A stretch of 64,000 nt of DNA. Source: Sialis fuliginosa (lineage: Eukaryota; Arthropoda; Insecta; Megaloptera; Sialidae). Under the pieces are notes generated by a model that did no database searches, was not told the DNA's origin, and saw only the letters and a list, made by a program, of their open reading frames with translations. The stretch covers positions 9,592,993 to 9,656,992 of the forward strand of contig OY540814.1 in NCBI GenBank assembly GCA_961205875.1, read 5' to 3'. Positions 25,451-37,969 of this stretch are shown piece by piece. Within the stretch, counting starts at the first letter, position 1; the number at the start of each line of letters is the position of its first letter. The position numbers were made by a program, and so were the translations under genes.

Positions 25451-26068
25451 TCTATATTTTATATATAAAGCTCAACGTGTCTCTGTCTGTCTGTCCGTTA
25501 GTGCGCTTATCACTCGAGAACCACTTATCCGATTTTTTTTAATTCATAGGTACGTTCTCTAGTCAGGCTATAGGCTTTATTTTGTTACGTTAGGTAACAT
25601 AACAAATAAGCAGTGACGATAATAATAAATCAAATCGGAAAAAAATTTGCCGTCGGCGCGCTGTTTTGCAATACACTGCCTAAACCGTTCAATATTGAAC
25701 AAAATAATATGTTAAAGAATTGTGTAGAATCAAAAGATCTACAATAAAGTTCGCGACACCATATATCTAACATTTGTATTTAAGCCACAATGACTGCTTT
25801 TATGTTACAAAGAAAATTAAAAATATTTGGGTTCTATTTACGTGGACTTATGACCTGCAAAACATTAATCTTAAAACCCGTATCGCGGCGTGCGGCAATG
25901 AGAGAACGTGCCAACTAGACGCTGGACAGAGGGAACAGGCCGGTATTCTTTTGATTGTCAATTGTTTATTTTGTTTTCAATAATTAATTTTTAAATTTAA
26001 ATAGAACAAAAATTATTTTTACTTTTTGTTCTGATTCGCTTTTGTTAGGTAGGTAATTTTACAACTGG
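25451..26068 (+). mobile_element. Helitron-like element, copy 1 (3' end lost)
   Basis: It aligns with the two complete copies at 43481 and 54157 from the TATATATAAAGCTCAACG start, through ATCACTCGAGAACCACTTAT, GTTACGTTAGGTAACATAAC and GACTTATGACCTGCAAAACA, to the TTTTGTTAGGTA box near the 3' end. The terminal hairpin and CTAG are not preserved. A segment at about 25880-25945 has been replaced by a GC-richer sequence. The short frames inside are relics. Confidence 0.65.
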
Positions 26069-26768
26069 TCAAAATAACCGGCTGGTAGAGATAGGTATAT
26101 CACAATTAGTATATTATCTAGTGTTAAACATTAATTTTATTAAGTGATAAAGGACTTTTAAACAAAACTGTACATGCAAGTATCCACACGCACAAATACA
26201 CGGACATCATCATTGAGAACGTATGTATATGTGTATGTAAAATTCACAACACATGTCAAAGTTCCCAGTAGTCCCCGAGGCTCATGCGTATCCCGTCACA
26301 CGGCCAATCGGGAACTCACTCACATGTCCGCTGAGACGTTTTTGGTTACCACTCGTCTACAACATTTTTATTTTATTTTTTATTTAGTTATTACTGTCCT
26401 CGTGGAATTACTAGTTTTGGTTGCCGTATTTATTTAATGTTATTTTGTATTGAAAATTGTAAATTAATTAATTGTACCAGGCTCACAGGTAGTTTGAAAT
26501 TTTAGGAACTGATAGAAATAGTGATAATAGCTATTACATAAATAAATGAAGCAATTAATATATTTTTAACTTGACCCAGTGTTGTTTGATTTTCAAAACT
26601 TGTAATGGCTTCATTAATTCAACATTCAGCTTAACATTTTTTTTAATGAATAAACCTACTAATAATTTATTCATCTCTATTATAATGTCAAAAACATATT
26701 AATATTGAGAGTACATTTCAAAATTCAAAATTTTCTTGAAGTAATTATACATTATATATTATAATTTA
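26069..26768. other. Mixed DNA, nothing recognised
   Basis: A more GC-rich piece at 26170-26350 holds an 87-codon frame that resembles no known protein. It could be an old repeat or unique DNA. Confidence 0.35.
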
Positions 26769-26776
26769 ATTAATAT

Positions 26777-27082
26777 TAAGGGTGTACCGGAATTCCGGTT
26801 ACAGTTCCCGCCGGAACTGGTAAATTCCGGCCTGATATTGCCGGAATTTTGAAATTTAATTATTATTACTCTCTACTAAGAAGTTCATAAATAATATATG
26901 TTATTTTTGTTTAAAAAATTAAACATAAAAATAATAATTATGATATACTATTTTATTTACAAATTTAATGGAAACAATCAATCATAATAATATTTTATTA
27001 ATATTATTAATATAAATATAATTTTTAGAAAAATAATCCGGTTCCGGTCGTAATTGAAAATTCCACATTCGGTGCACCCCTA
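26777..27082. mobile_element. hAT MITE, 306 bp
   Basis: It is flanked by a perfect 8-bp duplication ATTAATAT (26769-26776 and 27083-27090). The termini are TAAGGGTGTACCGGAATTCC on the left and TAGGGGTGCACCGAATGTGG read inward from the right. The CCGGAA/TTCCGG motif repeats in both subterminal regions. There is no transposase. A decayed relative lies at 47995-48055. Confidence 0.85.
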
Positions 27083-27709
27083 ATTAATATTATATGGAAG
27101 ATATCAAATGTTCAGGTGTATCTTATTATCAGTATCATCAAACCGAAAAACATTTATACCGTTAACCCAGGATCACCGAGAGAAATTTTTAAGCCCATGA
27201 CAGGCTGTGTTTTGGTCCAAAGCTAAAAAATATGTACATCTATACAACTTTTTTTTAAACATTTGTTAAAAACAACGCAGAACAAATCACAGTACATTTT
27301 ACTTGAAAATAACAGTATACCAACATTACCTAAATATAATTTTTTTCCATGTAAAAATTATTTTTAATCAATTGGGCCGGATCCCTTTCGCGACCAGTTC
27401 CATGACAAATGCCTACATTTGTAAAACGTACATTTATGTATATTATATTTACTGTGCGATATCACAATAAGGATATAAGTGAGACACTTATCTATGATGT
27501 TGGAATTACGAATCCCACGGTCAATGATTTCTTACGGTTGTTTAACGACATCCTGAACTCTGCACTTAATTTGTTCTAATTATAAGGGTAAGGATTTAGC
27601 GACCCGTGACTGAAATCGAGTGCTTAGAAATTTGATGGAAAATAAATTATTACAGCAGATACACTGCTGGAAGTATATTTACTGTATTAATTAACGAATC
27701 ATGACATAC

Positions 27710-28296
27710 GCATTAGGGTGTGTCAAAAAAATTGAACATTCGCTCTCGTTAGGAAATAAGTTAGTTTATGACCTAAAATAAATCCTCGCCGAAGGATTAC
27801 CCTGTAATTTATTATCATTAATCAGTAATAACAACATTAGTACTAAAGAATAATTTTTTAATGTTATTTAAATGGAAAACGGGACCCCTCTTTGCGGTAC
27901 CTCTTAAAATTGAACTACAGGGTAATCTTTCGACAAGGATTTATTTTAGGTCATAAATAGAGATTGGAAAAATAGTTTTTCAACTATTGCGTAAAAACGC
28001 ATTTATTGTAATTTTTATTACATATCTCCACCGTTTTCAGAAAACTGGTTTGATTGAACACAATTTGAAATCTACCTTTCCAACTATTTTTAAACTATTT
28101 GCGACACTTTTTACGGCTTCGTTTGCACTAATTATTATTAAATCGTAAAAAAACTATTCATCAACTATTTTCCGAAAAAAAATTCAACTAGTAACTATTT
28201 CATTGAAAATAACAACTATTTTTCCAATCTCTAGTCATAAACTAAGTTATTCCGTAATGAGTAAAAAATATCGTTTTTTTTGACATACTCTAATGC
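27710..28296. mobile_element. Long-TIR foldback MITE (host of a nested hAT)
   Basis: The left arm starts GCATTAGGGTGTGTCAAAAA, and the right arm, read inward, starts GCATTAGAGTATGTCAAAAA. Complementarity continues for about 100 bp through TTAGTTTATGACCTAAAATA and GGATTACCCTGTA. Without the nested insert the element is about 300 bp. The superfamily is uncertain. Confidence 0.65.
27958..28233. mobile_element. Nested hAT MITE, 276 bp
   Basis: Inverted termini TAGAGATTGGAAAAATAGTT are perfect for about 20 bp. An 8-bp duplication GTCATAAA flanks it (27950-27957 and 28234-28241). It interrupts the right arm of the foldback element, and the uninterrupted left arm keeps the empty-site sequence TTTATGACCT. 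Confidence 0.85.
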
Positions 28297-30104
28297 GCAT
28301 GTGTTCCCAACTATCTTTAGTTAATATATACCTATGTAATTGTTAGTTAATTTTTTCCCATTTACTTGAATATCATTGTAGATCAAAATATACAACTTTT
28401 AGCTATGATCACAGAAATTAGATTTTTATTGGAACTTTGATCCCCCAGTCATTATTCCTTACTGAAAAAAATCCAAATTTGATATTTTAATCTGTCTCTC
28501 TGACTGTTTGAACGCTCTAAAGCCAAAAAGGCGAAAATTATCACTTAGTTTTTCATACTTTCGTTTTTAATATTAGTTACATAAATATTATTATCTGACT
28601 ATTTCTAGTATAACGAACCTTCTTCTAGATATTATTTCTATAAATATTTATTTAAATTCATTCTTCACAGTAATTCATAATTCTATTTTTAAATGAGAAA
28701 ATTACACGAAATTCAAATAAAAACTAGGATTATTTTAAATAATACGTGATATTTTTATATCGGTAAAAAACCAATCTTTCTGACTGCAGCTTTTTATAGA
28801 ACTCCCAAGATGTACAATATAATATGAAACTAAGAGTTATATAAAGATCCTCTGGGAGTCTGGCGTTCCAATGTTCAAATAAATTATTATTAATAATTCT
28901 GAAGAATTTAAAATGAAGTTTCTCTGAAATACACACATATTATTTTTAATATTTTTGTATGAACCTACATACATTTAGATTAAATGAGTTATATGTATAC
29001 CTATATTTATATACATAATAACAAAACATATTTCATGAATAGTAATTTACTAACAATTTTTTATACTTTAAATTATGCACACTCTGGTAAAACGTTGGTT
29101 CAAAATATAAATGTAAATGCGGGTTGAAAGAAACAAATATTAGATATATTATACATCTAACATTCTTTGCTTATTTAAACAACTAATTTTACTTGTTTGT
29201 TTACAGTTACCTTGTAATTATTAATAGGAAGTTGTAGAACTCTCACTAGGAAAATGCATTTTTGATTAATTATTTATAAGGTCGATCAATAACTTGTCTC
29301 AGCATTTTGGCGTCCCTTCTGAATTAATAAATATTTCGTTCGTTACTTAAGATTTATTAGTGAAAGGAGATAACAAATCTAGAGTTAACCTAAGAATTTT
29401 TATTACTATCTTTAAGTCAACTGATAATAGCTGGGCTAGGTTGATAAGTAATTATTTGAATTATCCATGATTTTATGCAAATTGTAAATTATATCAAACA
29501 GCACAATTGTCTCTAACCGTGATATATTTTCAACCGAATGTGAATAAAATGGTTGACCAAATAATTTTCACTTTGAAAATATATTGGGTTGACTCAATCT
29601 AATATATGTTCCAATTTACGAAAATCTTTAACAAGTAACCAAAATTCTGGTTGCTCGTATTTGATCAAAAAATATGGTTCAGTTTAACTATGGTAAGCAA
29701 ATTCATCTAATTATTTTTTTCAGTGTAAGCTAACAAGTATAGTAAAAACATGTTTTATATTATAGCATGTCTAGCTCCGTTTGAATTTAATTAATTAAGC
29801 TATTCTTGAAATCTGCATGGAATGATAACACTACCATTGACCCATATATGTAGAGGGATTGTTCAGAAACTGCACTGATAAGCCACAATATCATAAATCC
29901 GACCTCGCTTATGAATAATTATCTCATCTTCTTTACTGAAACCACTGCTACCAACTTGCTCGAGTAAATAATACCAGATTAATGAATCGTCTCTATCTAC
30001 CCTTCTATTCATACAGACACGTACAGTCATACACCTACAAATACACTAAAGTTTTTTATACCATGTATATGAAATATACATACAGTATATAGTGAAGTCA
30101 ATTT
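28297..30104. other. AT-rich DNA, nothing recognised
   Basis: A GTCTCTCTGACTGTTTGAAC stretch near 28493 may be an old repeat start. No gene supported. Confidence 0.4.
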
Positions 30105-30600
30105 TTTTTCGATATCCGGATTTTGATGAAATTGTCCATTTTGATCTTCTCTGAATCGATTATGATTATTTTCACCATGATGTCTGTGTGTCGGTCTGTA
30201 AGCGCTGTAACACAAATACGACAAATCGTAGAAGGGTGTCTGGAAAGTAAAGATCCTATTTTTGAAAACGATCTTTCAACCGGATACCGATGTTTACTGA
30301 GTTCGATTTTTGAGTTTTTCGAATTACTTTGAAACAGTTAGAATTAGAGAAAAATGGTCAGGTTAAAAATTGTAGATAATATTATTATCTATAATTTATG
30401 TTCTATTAATTTTTTCGAAATAAACAAATTTTTGAAAAAAAATTTTTTTATTATAATTCAAATGTTTCATAACAAAGAAGAAATATCTACCATGAGTGTC
30501 ATGGGACTTTCTTATACGTATTACAGAAGTTCAATAGTGTGCGTCTTTGCCATAGGTACCATGGGACTTTCTTATACTTAATACTGAGAGTGAACAGTGG
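30105..30600 (+). repeat. Unclassified interspersed repeat, family F copy 2
   Basis: It is the direct counterpart of 5555-6115 read in reverse. CATGGGACTTTCTTATACGT occurs at 30502, and a similar CATGGGACTTTCTTATACTT is found about 58 bp later. A reversed, degraded match lies near 30918-30960. The 69- and 75-codon frames are incidental. Confidence 0.5.
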
Positions 30601-31716
30601 GTGAATCTAAATAATTATTAAAAAAAAATTCTTTCTGACTAAATCATAAATGTTGGAAAAAATGTAGATGGAATAAATTATAACATACTCGACATTTTTT
30701 ATCTAAAATATTTTTTTTATTTCAAAAATAATTCAAAAATTTACAAGAGTATACATCCGTTTTGTTAAGTTATTACATCCAAAAAAAATTATTTGATGCA
30801 TAATGTATAGAATAATATTATCTACAGTTCATATCCCATTCATTTTATTTTATCTTTTATTAGTTTGTCAGAAATGTGTTTTAAATAAATTAAGAATCAC
30901 GTACACTGTCAAGATTACGTATAAGAAAGTTCCGTGGCTTCCATGGCAGATATTTTTCTAAATTGTAGATGCTATAACCTGTATTACAAAAATAACTAAA
31001 TATAAAAAAATACAATATAGGTATATTTTTTCTTTATATTCGTTCTTCTTAAGAGTTTCCTGCTCGTTTTTTATATCGGAAAACTTTTAAGTACAGATTT
31101 TCTTTATTCGATTCAAAGACCCAATCGTGTACAAATTAAGCTTGTTACATTTAACTTTTACTCTATTGTTTCTTTTATTGTGATGAAGTTGTAATTTTTT
31201 GGGTGAATTTCTTTTATGACCGAAATTTTCCTTGTTTACTGTCTTGTATAAAGTTTTATGCGCTTCTTATTTTTTCACTTCAAATTAAAATTATGTTTTA
31301 TTTTCTTTCTTAATTTACTTTGACTGTAATTTGCGATGACAGAAGAAAGAAAAATTTAAATTTATTTTAACATCTCATACATATTTCATAAAACTAGAAG
31401 ACGCTTTGATTTTTCAATTTATTCAACAATGGATGTATTTAAAGCTACCCCAAAGAACTAAATATTTAAATTATGCTATTATGAGTTTTCAAATATAATC
31501 GTGTAAAATTTCATATTTATAAGGTTTAATTAGTCCAAGTGATCAGAATGAAATTATTTAAACACTAATTTCACGAAGGTAAGAATTGTATTAACTGCTA
31601 TCCATCAAGCATTAAAGGAATAGTAAGCAATTCCATTCAACATTTTTTCGAGTAGATATTTTGGTACTTGAGCTTTGGAATCATTGAAGAACACATTTGA
31701 GTTGTAATAATTTAAG
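30601..31716. other. AT-rich DNA, nothing recognised
   Basis: No supported gene or repeat boundary. Confidence 0.45.
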
Positions 31717-31718
31717 TA

Positions 31719-32279
31719 AGGTAGAGTGGGGTAATCACGAACGTGGAGTAATCGTAAATTCAGTGGTTTCAGTGTGCTCTAAGAGGAAAAGTAATATTCC
31801 CTCTGCCAGGTAATAATTGATATGTAATTAAATAGTATTTGATATCAACAGTTTTGATTATAATATGATCCTAATCTCAAAAAAAAAAAATGTTTATTTT
31901 TTTATGCTCGTTGAGTAATGACGAACGAATTAAATGAGAAAATTCCAAATGTAAAAAAGACTGATGAAAACTAAAACTAGAAAAAGTGCGAGAAATCGCA
32001 ATATTTTTAAAGAAAATAACCAAATGAAAAAGACTAATGAAGTACCAAGTAAAAATGAAGAAGAAATGAAGATGTTGATAAAGAAAATAACTATGTGTGT
32101 TATTGTTATGAAAAATATCAAGATGTGTCGAGTAACATTGTTTTATTGTGGTTAAGGTATATATTTTTAGTTTAAATTGATTATATAACAATTTTAAACA
32201 ATTTATCTATTGGCTTCCTACTCAGATTTTAATTTATTTGATTTTTCCCTTAGGTGTTCGTAACTACCGCATTCTACCT
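31719..32279. mobile_element. TA-flanked MITE carrying a hammerhead-satellite remnant
   Basis: Inverted termini AGGTAGAGTGGGGTAATCAC and, inward from the right, AGGTAGAATGCGGTAGTTAC run for about 35 bp. TA lies at both ends. The pattern GGGGTAATC-CGAAC is one I know from abundant insect MITEs. Inside, 32113-32176 is a remnant of the hammerhead satellite. The three overlapping frames of 63 to 104 codons lie in low-complexity sequence and are not genes. Confidence 0.65.
32113..32176 (+). mobile_element. Hammerhead-satellite remnant
   Basis: GTGTCGAGTAACATTGTTTT, ATTGTGGTTAAGG, TATATTTTTAGTTTAA are shared in order with the foldback at 63361-63511. The catalytic core upstream is missing. It starts within the last part of the hammerhead, at about the stem III/cleavage position. 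Confidence 0.6.
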
Positions 32280-33118
32280 TACTACATTTAATGAAAATTA
32301 CTTTGTATTTTTTATTTAAAATCATGAGCCATTCAAAGAAATCATTTACATTCTATTCAAATCAAATATACGTAGCTCATATTATATAAGTACATACTTG
32401 TATGTTGCAGCAATCTAAGTAAATTTTAATTTGATTTTAAAGAGCGGGAGTCGCCGTCTCCCAAGCGGTACATCTCCATCTTCCAGTCCCAGTGTGCTTT
32501 CGCTTCACAACACTGAACGTTCTTAATGTAACTCCGAAGAGTAATCAAACATGATTTTGATCAAAGACCGTTCATACCCACCCCATATGTGACGGCTTCA
32601 ATAGTTCGCGCACAACATAGTTTGATTCTACAACCGTATTAATTTGTGACATATTTACACGGAAGTACATATTCTATACGTGCTTCTCAACCTGTTTCAG
32701 TTCGTAGATCTTGCAATCTTTCAATTTTTAACAACAAATTAAAAAAAAAATAACATAAATACATATTTATAGAACAAAAATTATAAATATAATTAAAAAA
32801 TGTATTGCAAATACGAAAAAAATATAAATAATAAAAACTTAAATGAGCCTGAAGTCTAAGTAGGTATGCTTGGGTGTTTTAAATCGTAACCGACTTGGTC
32901 AGAGTTTGATTTATTTAACAATAATTTTATTACAATTTTCCGCAATCCCCCTGTTAATATTTTATGGTTCATATGTTAAGAAATTCTGCTAAACATCAAT
33001 AATATGCAAAATTATACATTATACAAGTATATATAGTGTTTTTTATTACTATTATTTCCCTAAGCTACAAAAAATTTCAATCAAAAGGCAAAATCCATTG
33101 CTTTTGTGTGGGGTTCTT
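32280..33118. other. Mixed DNA, nothing certain
   Basis: A GC-richer non-repetitive stretch at 32440-32640 has no convincing frame. Confidence 0.4.
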
Positions 33119-33240
33119 TCTTTTGCTCTACTGCTAAACGGCTCGTTTGCGGGTATGGGTTTATTAACAAAAAGCGATTGTTTTAATGTCCTCGATAACT
33201 CCTGAAAGTTTTTCGGTATGTTTACGGGACACTCTGTATA
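33119..33240 (+). repeat. Mariner-like end fragment, family W copy 2
   Basis: It matches 4466-4600 through AACAAAAAGCGATTG and TTTACGGGACACTCTGTATA. As with the first copy, the opposite end is not visible. Confidence 0.5.
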
Positions 33241-33547
33241 TTTTCATAAATAATAAATGAATGTGTTAAAAAATGTCTCTTTTTAATTAAATTTGTTTAG
33301 GTAAATTTACATTTTGACTTTTTTAACACACAATACCCTTTATATAATACATTCAAATATTTAACAACAAATTTTTTTTCTCTGTAACTTTATTGGTGGG
33401 CAAACAAAAGTCTCGGGTCCCGTGAAGTTCCGGGGATAAATATTATCACGTCTCGAGTCCCGGTACTTTGAAAGCCGAGACTACAGAATCTCTAATTGCT
33501 ATATTAGTTAGTACTAGTACCGCCTAAGGTCGAAATTCGACCAATAT

Positions 33548-33892
33548 TTTACCTACCTTAATAACATTTTACACACATGATTTTTTTGTGCACACATCTA
33601 TGGCACAGTATCTATCCTAACCTTACATCAGATAACCGAACCTGCTCTTAATACAAAACTTTCCAAATAAAAACACTACAATTGAAGGAGAATTGAAACG
33701 CATTCTCTACGTTTGAAAGAAACCCAAAACTATTTATTTTTGCCGCTTGTGGCGCTAGGGGTATTGCTATGCTGTTGAACGATACAAGGGGAAATAAACA
33801 TACATAAATCGTGTGTGTATGTTAACTTTATTTTACCTGCCTTAACGGCAACATACACACATGATTTTTTTGTGCAAAATCTATGGCACAAC
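33548..33892 (+). repeat. Direct repeat pair, 281 bp apart
   Basis: About 63 bp recurs at 33548-33610 and 33829-33892. Each has ATTTTACCT-CCTTAA, ACACACATGATTTTTTTGTG and TCTATGGCACA. The spacer holds a GCCGCTTGTGGCGCTAGGGG stretch. This may be a tandem array or the two ends of an insertion. Confidence 0.45.
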
Positions 33893-34533
33893 ACCTTTCG
33901 AATGATATAAGTTTCATTTACCTCTTTTTATAATAAATACCAAAAAAACTTACGACATTTTTCAATGTTCACATATTAATACATAGATTTAACTGAATTA
34001 ATAATTTCTGAAGTTTTGTATCTATTATAAAAACTTATATATTAGATAGCGTCAGCTAAAAGATAAAAAATATACAATTTTACTTTGTGTTAAAAGCAAG
34101 ACAGTAAGTATTAAAACTATGAAAATATATCGCCTCAAAAGAATTTTTAAAGAGACTAACTGTTTTTATAGTCAAAGAATGGAACTTTTTAATAAGCTTT
34201 TTGTAAATTTTCTTACGAAGTTTTCACAAGATTATATATGATTATTTAATGTAAAGCTACTCTCATAAGATCATAGTTCATGTGTTTGTAGATACAGTGT
34301 AGCTCTATTCTGTTAAATGAATTCTTAGGTTCAATATTTATGATAAGTATCTTTGTATGTATATGTATACAAAAGAAAACTTTTTCGGTAAGATTTTTGC
34401 AATATATTTATGTATACTTACTTCTTTGAATTTAGCATTTAATGATGCTACTTATTTTGACATTGTTTATCTATTGTCAATTTTATTTTACGAAATATCA
34501 AATGTTTTTAGACATACCTACATATACATATGT
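33893..34533. other. AT-rich DNA, nothing recognised
   Basis: No supported feature before the Penelope insertion. Confidence 0.45.
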
Positions 34534-34547
34534 ATATGTAGGTACCT
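34534..34547. repeat. Target duplication, left copy
   Basis: ATATGTAGGTACCT here is identical to 42351-42364 at the far side of the Penelope pair. One to four terminal bases are ambiguous because the element end shares them. Confidence 0.8.
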
Positions 34548-35060
34548 TTATTATTGTTTCAAATTGGGATTTTTTTCCAAGGTCAAAATAAAGAAAATTT
34601 AAAAAAAAATTCTTATTTAATTACACATACGTGCATTTATTTCATAAAATAGCTATTTTTTCGAATGTTATAAACATTCTTCTTCAGTGCATAAATTTTT
34701 TTTTTTATATATATATCTACAAAATAATATCACAAAATTAGGAAAAATCCTTTTACAAAATTCAGATAGAAACAGAAAAACAATATTTATTCTACTTACG
34801 CTATGACATTGATCAATCAATTCAGAAAAGAAGGAAAAATATTAAAAATAAACAAAATTAAACTTCAAAAGCATTCTTGCAATTAACGAAAAATATAATT
34901 CTACTTAAAACTAAAAATATATATTCTATTTTAACCACATAATATTTTTCTCCTTCTCTTCCATTCCATCAGTTCCTTACACATTATATTATATTAACAA
35001 TTAATATTTTAAAACCACAAAAAAATTTTTTAAATAATATACGACCATGTGTTTTAAAGA
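34547..35060 (-). repeat. Pseudo-LTR, 3' side of minus copy
   Basis: Direct repeat of 37970-38483 with a constant offset of 3423 bp. It is the 3' part of the unit, ending at the target site. Penelope-like elements characteristically carry such pseudo-LTRs, which come from tandem or partial tandem copies. It includes one hammerhead-like fold. Confidence 0.85.
34635..34696 (-). ncRNA. Hammerhead-like ribozyme, copy 1
   Basis: Same sequence as the copy described at 42167-42228, read on the minus strand. Confidence 0.55.
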
Positions 35061-35233
35061 ATTAGCAAATGACAAGAAACGGAAATAATCAGGTTAAATT
35101 AGTGATGAAATAAACAACAACACACAAACTATTCAAATAGTTACCAACTTAAATTTAGCAAAAAAAAAAAAAAAAACATAGACATATGAAATGACATTTG
35201 TAAATATACAACTGACTTAACCTTTAAAAAAAT

Positions 35234-37957
35234 TCAATCATGAAGTAAATTATGATAATTTTGTTTTAAATAATTAATATTTTCTCTAGAATTAACACTT
35301 AGAGGGTCTTGAATAATATGAATGGACTCACTTATAAGTCTTTTTTTAAGGGACGTTTGATAATCCAATATTTTAACATCATCATAATCAAATTCATGCT
35401 TGAATTTTTGACAGTGGGTTTTTAAGGCTGTAACCTCATTTTTTGCATACTTATGGCTATTAATTCTATTAGAAAGATATTGTTTTGTTTGTCCAATGTA
35501 CGAGGCAGAACAATTATTACAGTTTATTTTGTATATCAAATTTGAGCGTTTACCTTTGTCAATCGGATTTTTAAGGTTAGAAAAAAAAATTTTTGACGTA
35601 TATGAATTTTTGTCAATTAATTTTAAGTTATATTTCTTACTAATCTTTTTTAACTTTTCAGAAAGAACTGGAATATATGGGAATGAAAAATAATTGTTAT
35701 TAGTATCAGTGCTATTATTATCAAGACTATTATTACTTTTGTTTTTTTCCTTAAAATGTGAATCGTTACTGTTAATATTTATGTTCTTTTTTTTATTAAT
35801 TTTATATAAAATACTCTTTAATCTGTTGTTAATAACTTTTTTTATAAATTCAATCGGATAATTATTTATTAAGAAAATATTGTAAACTTTTTTTATAATT
35901 TCTTTTTGATATTTCTGGTTTGTAAAGGTAATCGCTCTATCAAGGATAGCAATAATAACATTTCTTTTATGAGATATTGAAGATATAGAATTAAAATCTA
36001 AATATCTGCCTGACCAAGTATTTTTAGTATACCAAATTGTTTCAATATTACAACTTTTATTGACAATAAGTCTTATATCCAAAAAATTTATCTCCCTTTT
36101 ATCATTTTCAGTTTCAAAAGTAAATTGTAGTCTATTATGGTAAGAATTAAATAATTCACACACATATTCAATTTTATCAATAGGTAAACATGTAAGAATA
36201 TCATCCACATATCTTTAAAAAAAAGGAATATTAAAATTAAATTTTTTAAGTATATCTTCTTGTAAATCATTTAAAATTATATCGGCTAATACCACTGATA
36301 AGGATGAACCCATTGGAGCACCATAAATTTGCATGTAAAATTGATTTTCATATTGTAAATAAGAATTTTTGCAACAGAACTTTAAAGCATTAATAAAATC
36401 AATTTTTTCAATTTTTGTATATTCTTTAATACTTTCCCATTTATTTTCAATTATTTCTATTGTTTTGTCTATTGGTATGTTTGTAAACAATGATTTGACA
36501 TCTAACGATACTAATTTATATTTTGGTGGGATTTTATAGTTGTTGATAAAAGAATGAAATTGCCAAGAATCCTTAACAGTATGATCATTATTGGTTATAT
36601 TTTTTAATATGTTAGCTAGAAATTTAGATAATTTTTGAAAAGGGGAGTTAAATGATGCAACAATCGGTCTGAGTGGGTTGTTCTCTTTATGAATTTTAAT
36701 TAAACCATATATTTGTGGTGGAGTTGAGTTATGTATTTTTAGGTAATTGGCAGTGTTATTATCAATATATTTCTTATCCAGAAAGTTCTGCACTATAGAG
36801 TTATTTTTATTTTGAAAAACATTTGTTGGGTCTTTTTTAATCTTAAGATATGTGTTTTCATCATTAAGCAATTCTAACATTTTAATATTGTAATTATCTT
36901 GATTAATTATAACAGTTTTACTAGACTTATCAGCTTTAATAATTTTGAGGTGGGAATTAGTTTTTAAAAAGTTTTTGGTTTGATTTATGTCAAATAAAAG
37001 TTTTTTGTTACATTTATCCTTATTATTTTTTAAATTGTTGTAAAAATTGTTTAAATTATATGAGAATTCATTTCTAATATTACACTTCTCAATATCACTA
37101 TCTAATTGTTCAATGCCAGACTCAAATGATATTATAATATCCTTTATAGGCATTTTTTTGTAAGGTAGATTAAATTTAGGTCCTAATTTAAGGGTATTTA
37201 AAACGTTGTCAGGGATTACTTCGTTGGTTAAATTAACTACAAAATTATTTGAGTAATCTTTGCTAGGTTCAAATTTTAAATCTTCTGGGTAAATTATGCT
37301 ATTTTTATTCTTATTGAGATTAGTTTTATTAATTTTATTTTTACCTGGATTTGTTTCATTTATATCAGTAATTTCAAATTTTCCAATTATACTAAGTGAA
37401 CTGTTAATGTAATTTTTTTTATAAGATTCTTTTCTTTTATTCGAAATTGTTTTTAAGTTATTTAATTTTTTATGGACTTTATTAAATGAAATTTTGTATT
37501 GAGTCTGGAATGAACAATTTTCCAAATAGTAAACTTGATAAATTTCTTCAGTTGTAATTTTATTTTTAAGTGCATAATGATTTTTTTTAATATTATCAGA
37601 AATTTTTTTTAAATTAGTATAACATTCGGAAATTAAAAGTATTAACAATTTATATTTATAATTTTGAAGAATTTTAGCATATCTTTTTCTGTTTTTTAAG
37701 TTATTAGGTTGTATGAAATTGTTCATTTTATCAAATTTACTAATTAAAAACTTAGGAAAAATCTTATTAATTTTACATTGAATTAGAAAAAACTTTCTTG
37801 CTTCCAATCTGGCCTTTGCTACTTGCATCCTTCTCGCCTGTCCTATTAATTTGCAGATATCCTTCCGGTTCCTGTACTTCCATAGGTCTTCTTCTGTTAT
37901 CCATGATTTTCTTCCATTGGAATTTTTGAATATATTTTGGTTTATGTATATGACCAT
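35234..37957 (-). pseudogene. Penelope-like RT/GIY-YIG protein, minus copy, interrupted
   Basis: This is the same protein as the intact plus copy: a reverse transcriptase followed by a GIY-YIG endonuclease, acting in target-primed retrotransposition. It reads as 580 codons (36215-37957), then the rest in the same frame (35234-36208, 324 codons from a GTG). A single in-frame stop, a one-base difference in a T/A run, separates them. It falls just before the RYVDD codons, so the N-terminal product would lack the catalytic aspartates and the endonuclease. Otherwise the two translations agree over their full length. Neighbouring pseudo-LTRs and hammerheads are intact, so its RNA could still be mobilised by the other copy. 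Confidence 0.9.
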
Positions 37958-37969
37958 ATTGACGAATAA

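Noticed and set aside
31877-32191. 104-codon minus frame as a gene
   Set aside because: Phenylalanine- and leucine-rich low-complexity translation of AT-rich DNA inside a MITE.
32440-32640. tRNA-like or SINE head
   Set aside because: No A and B box at the proper spacing and no cloverleaf could be drawn.
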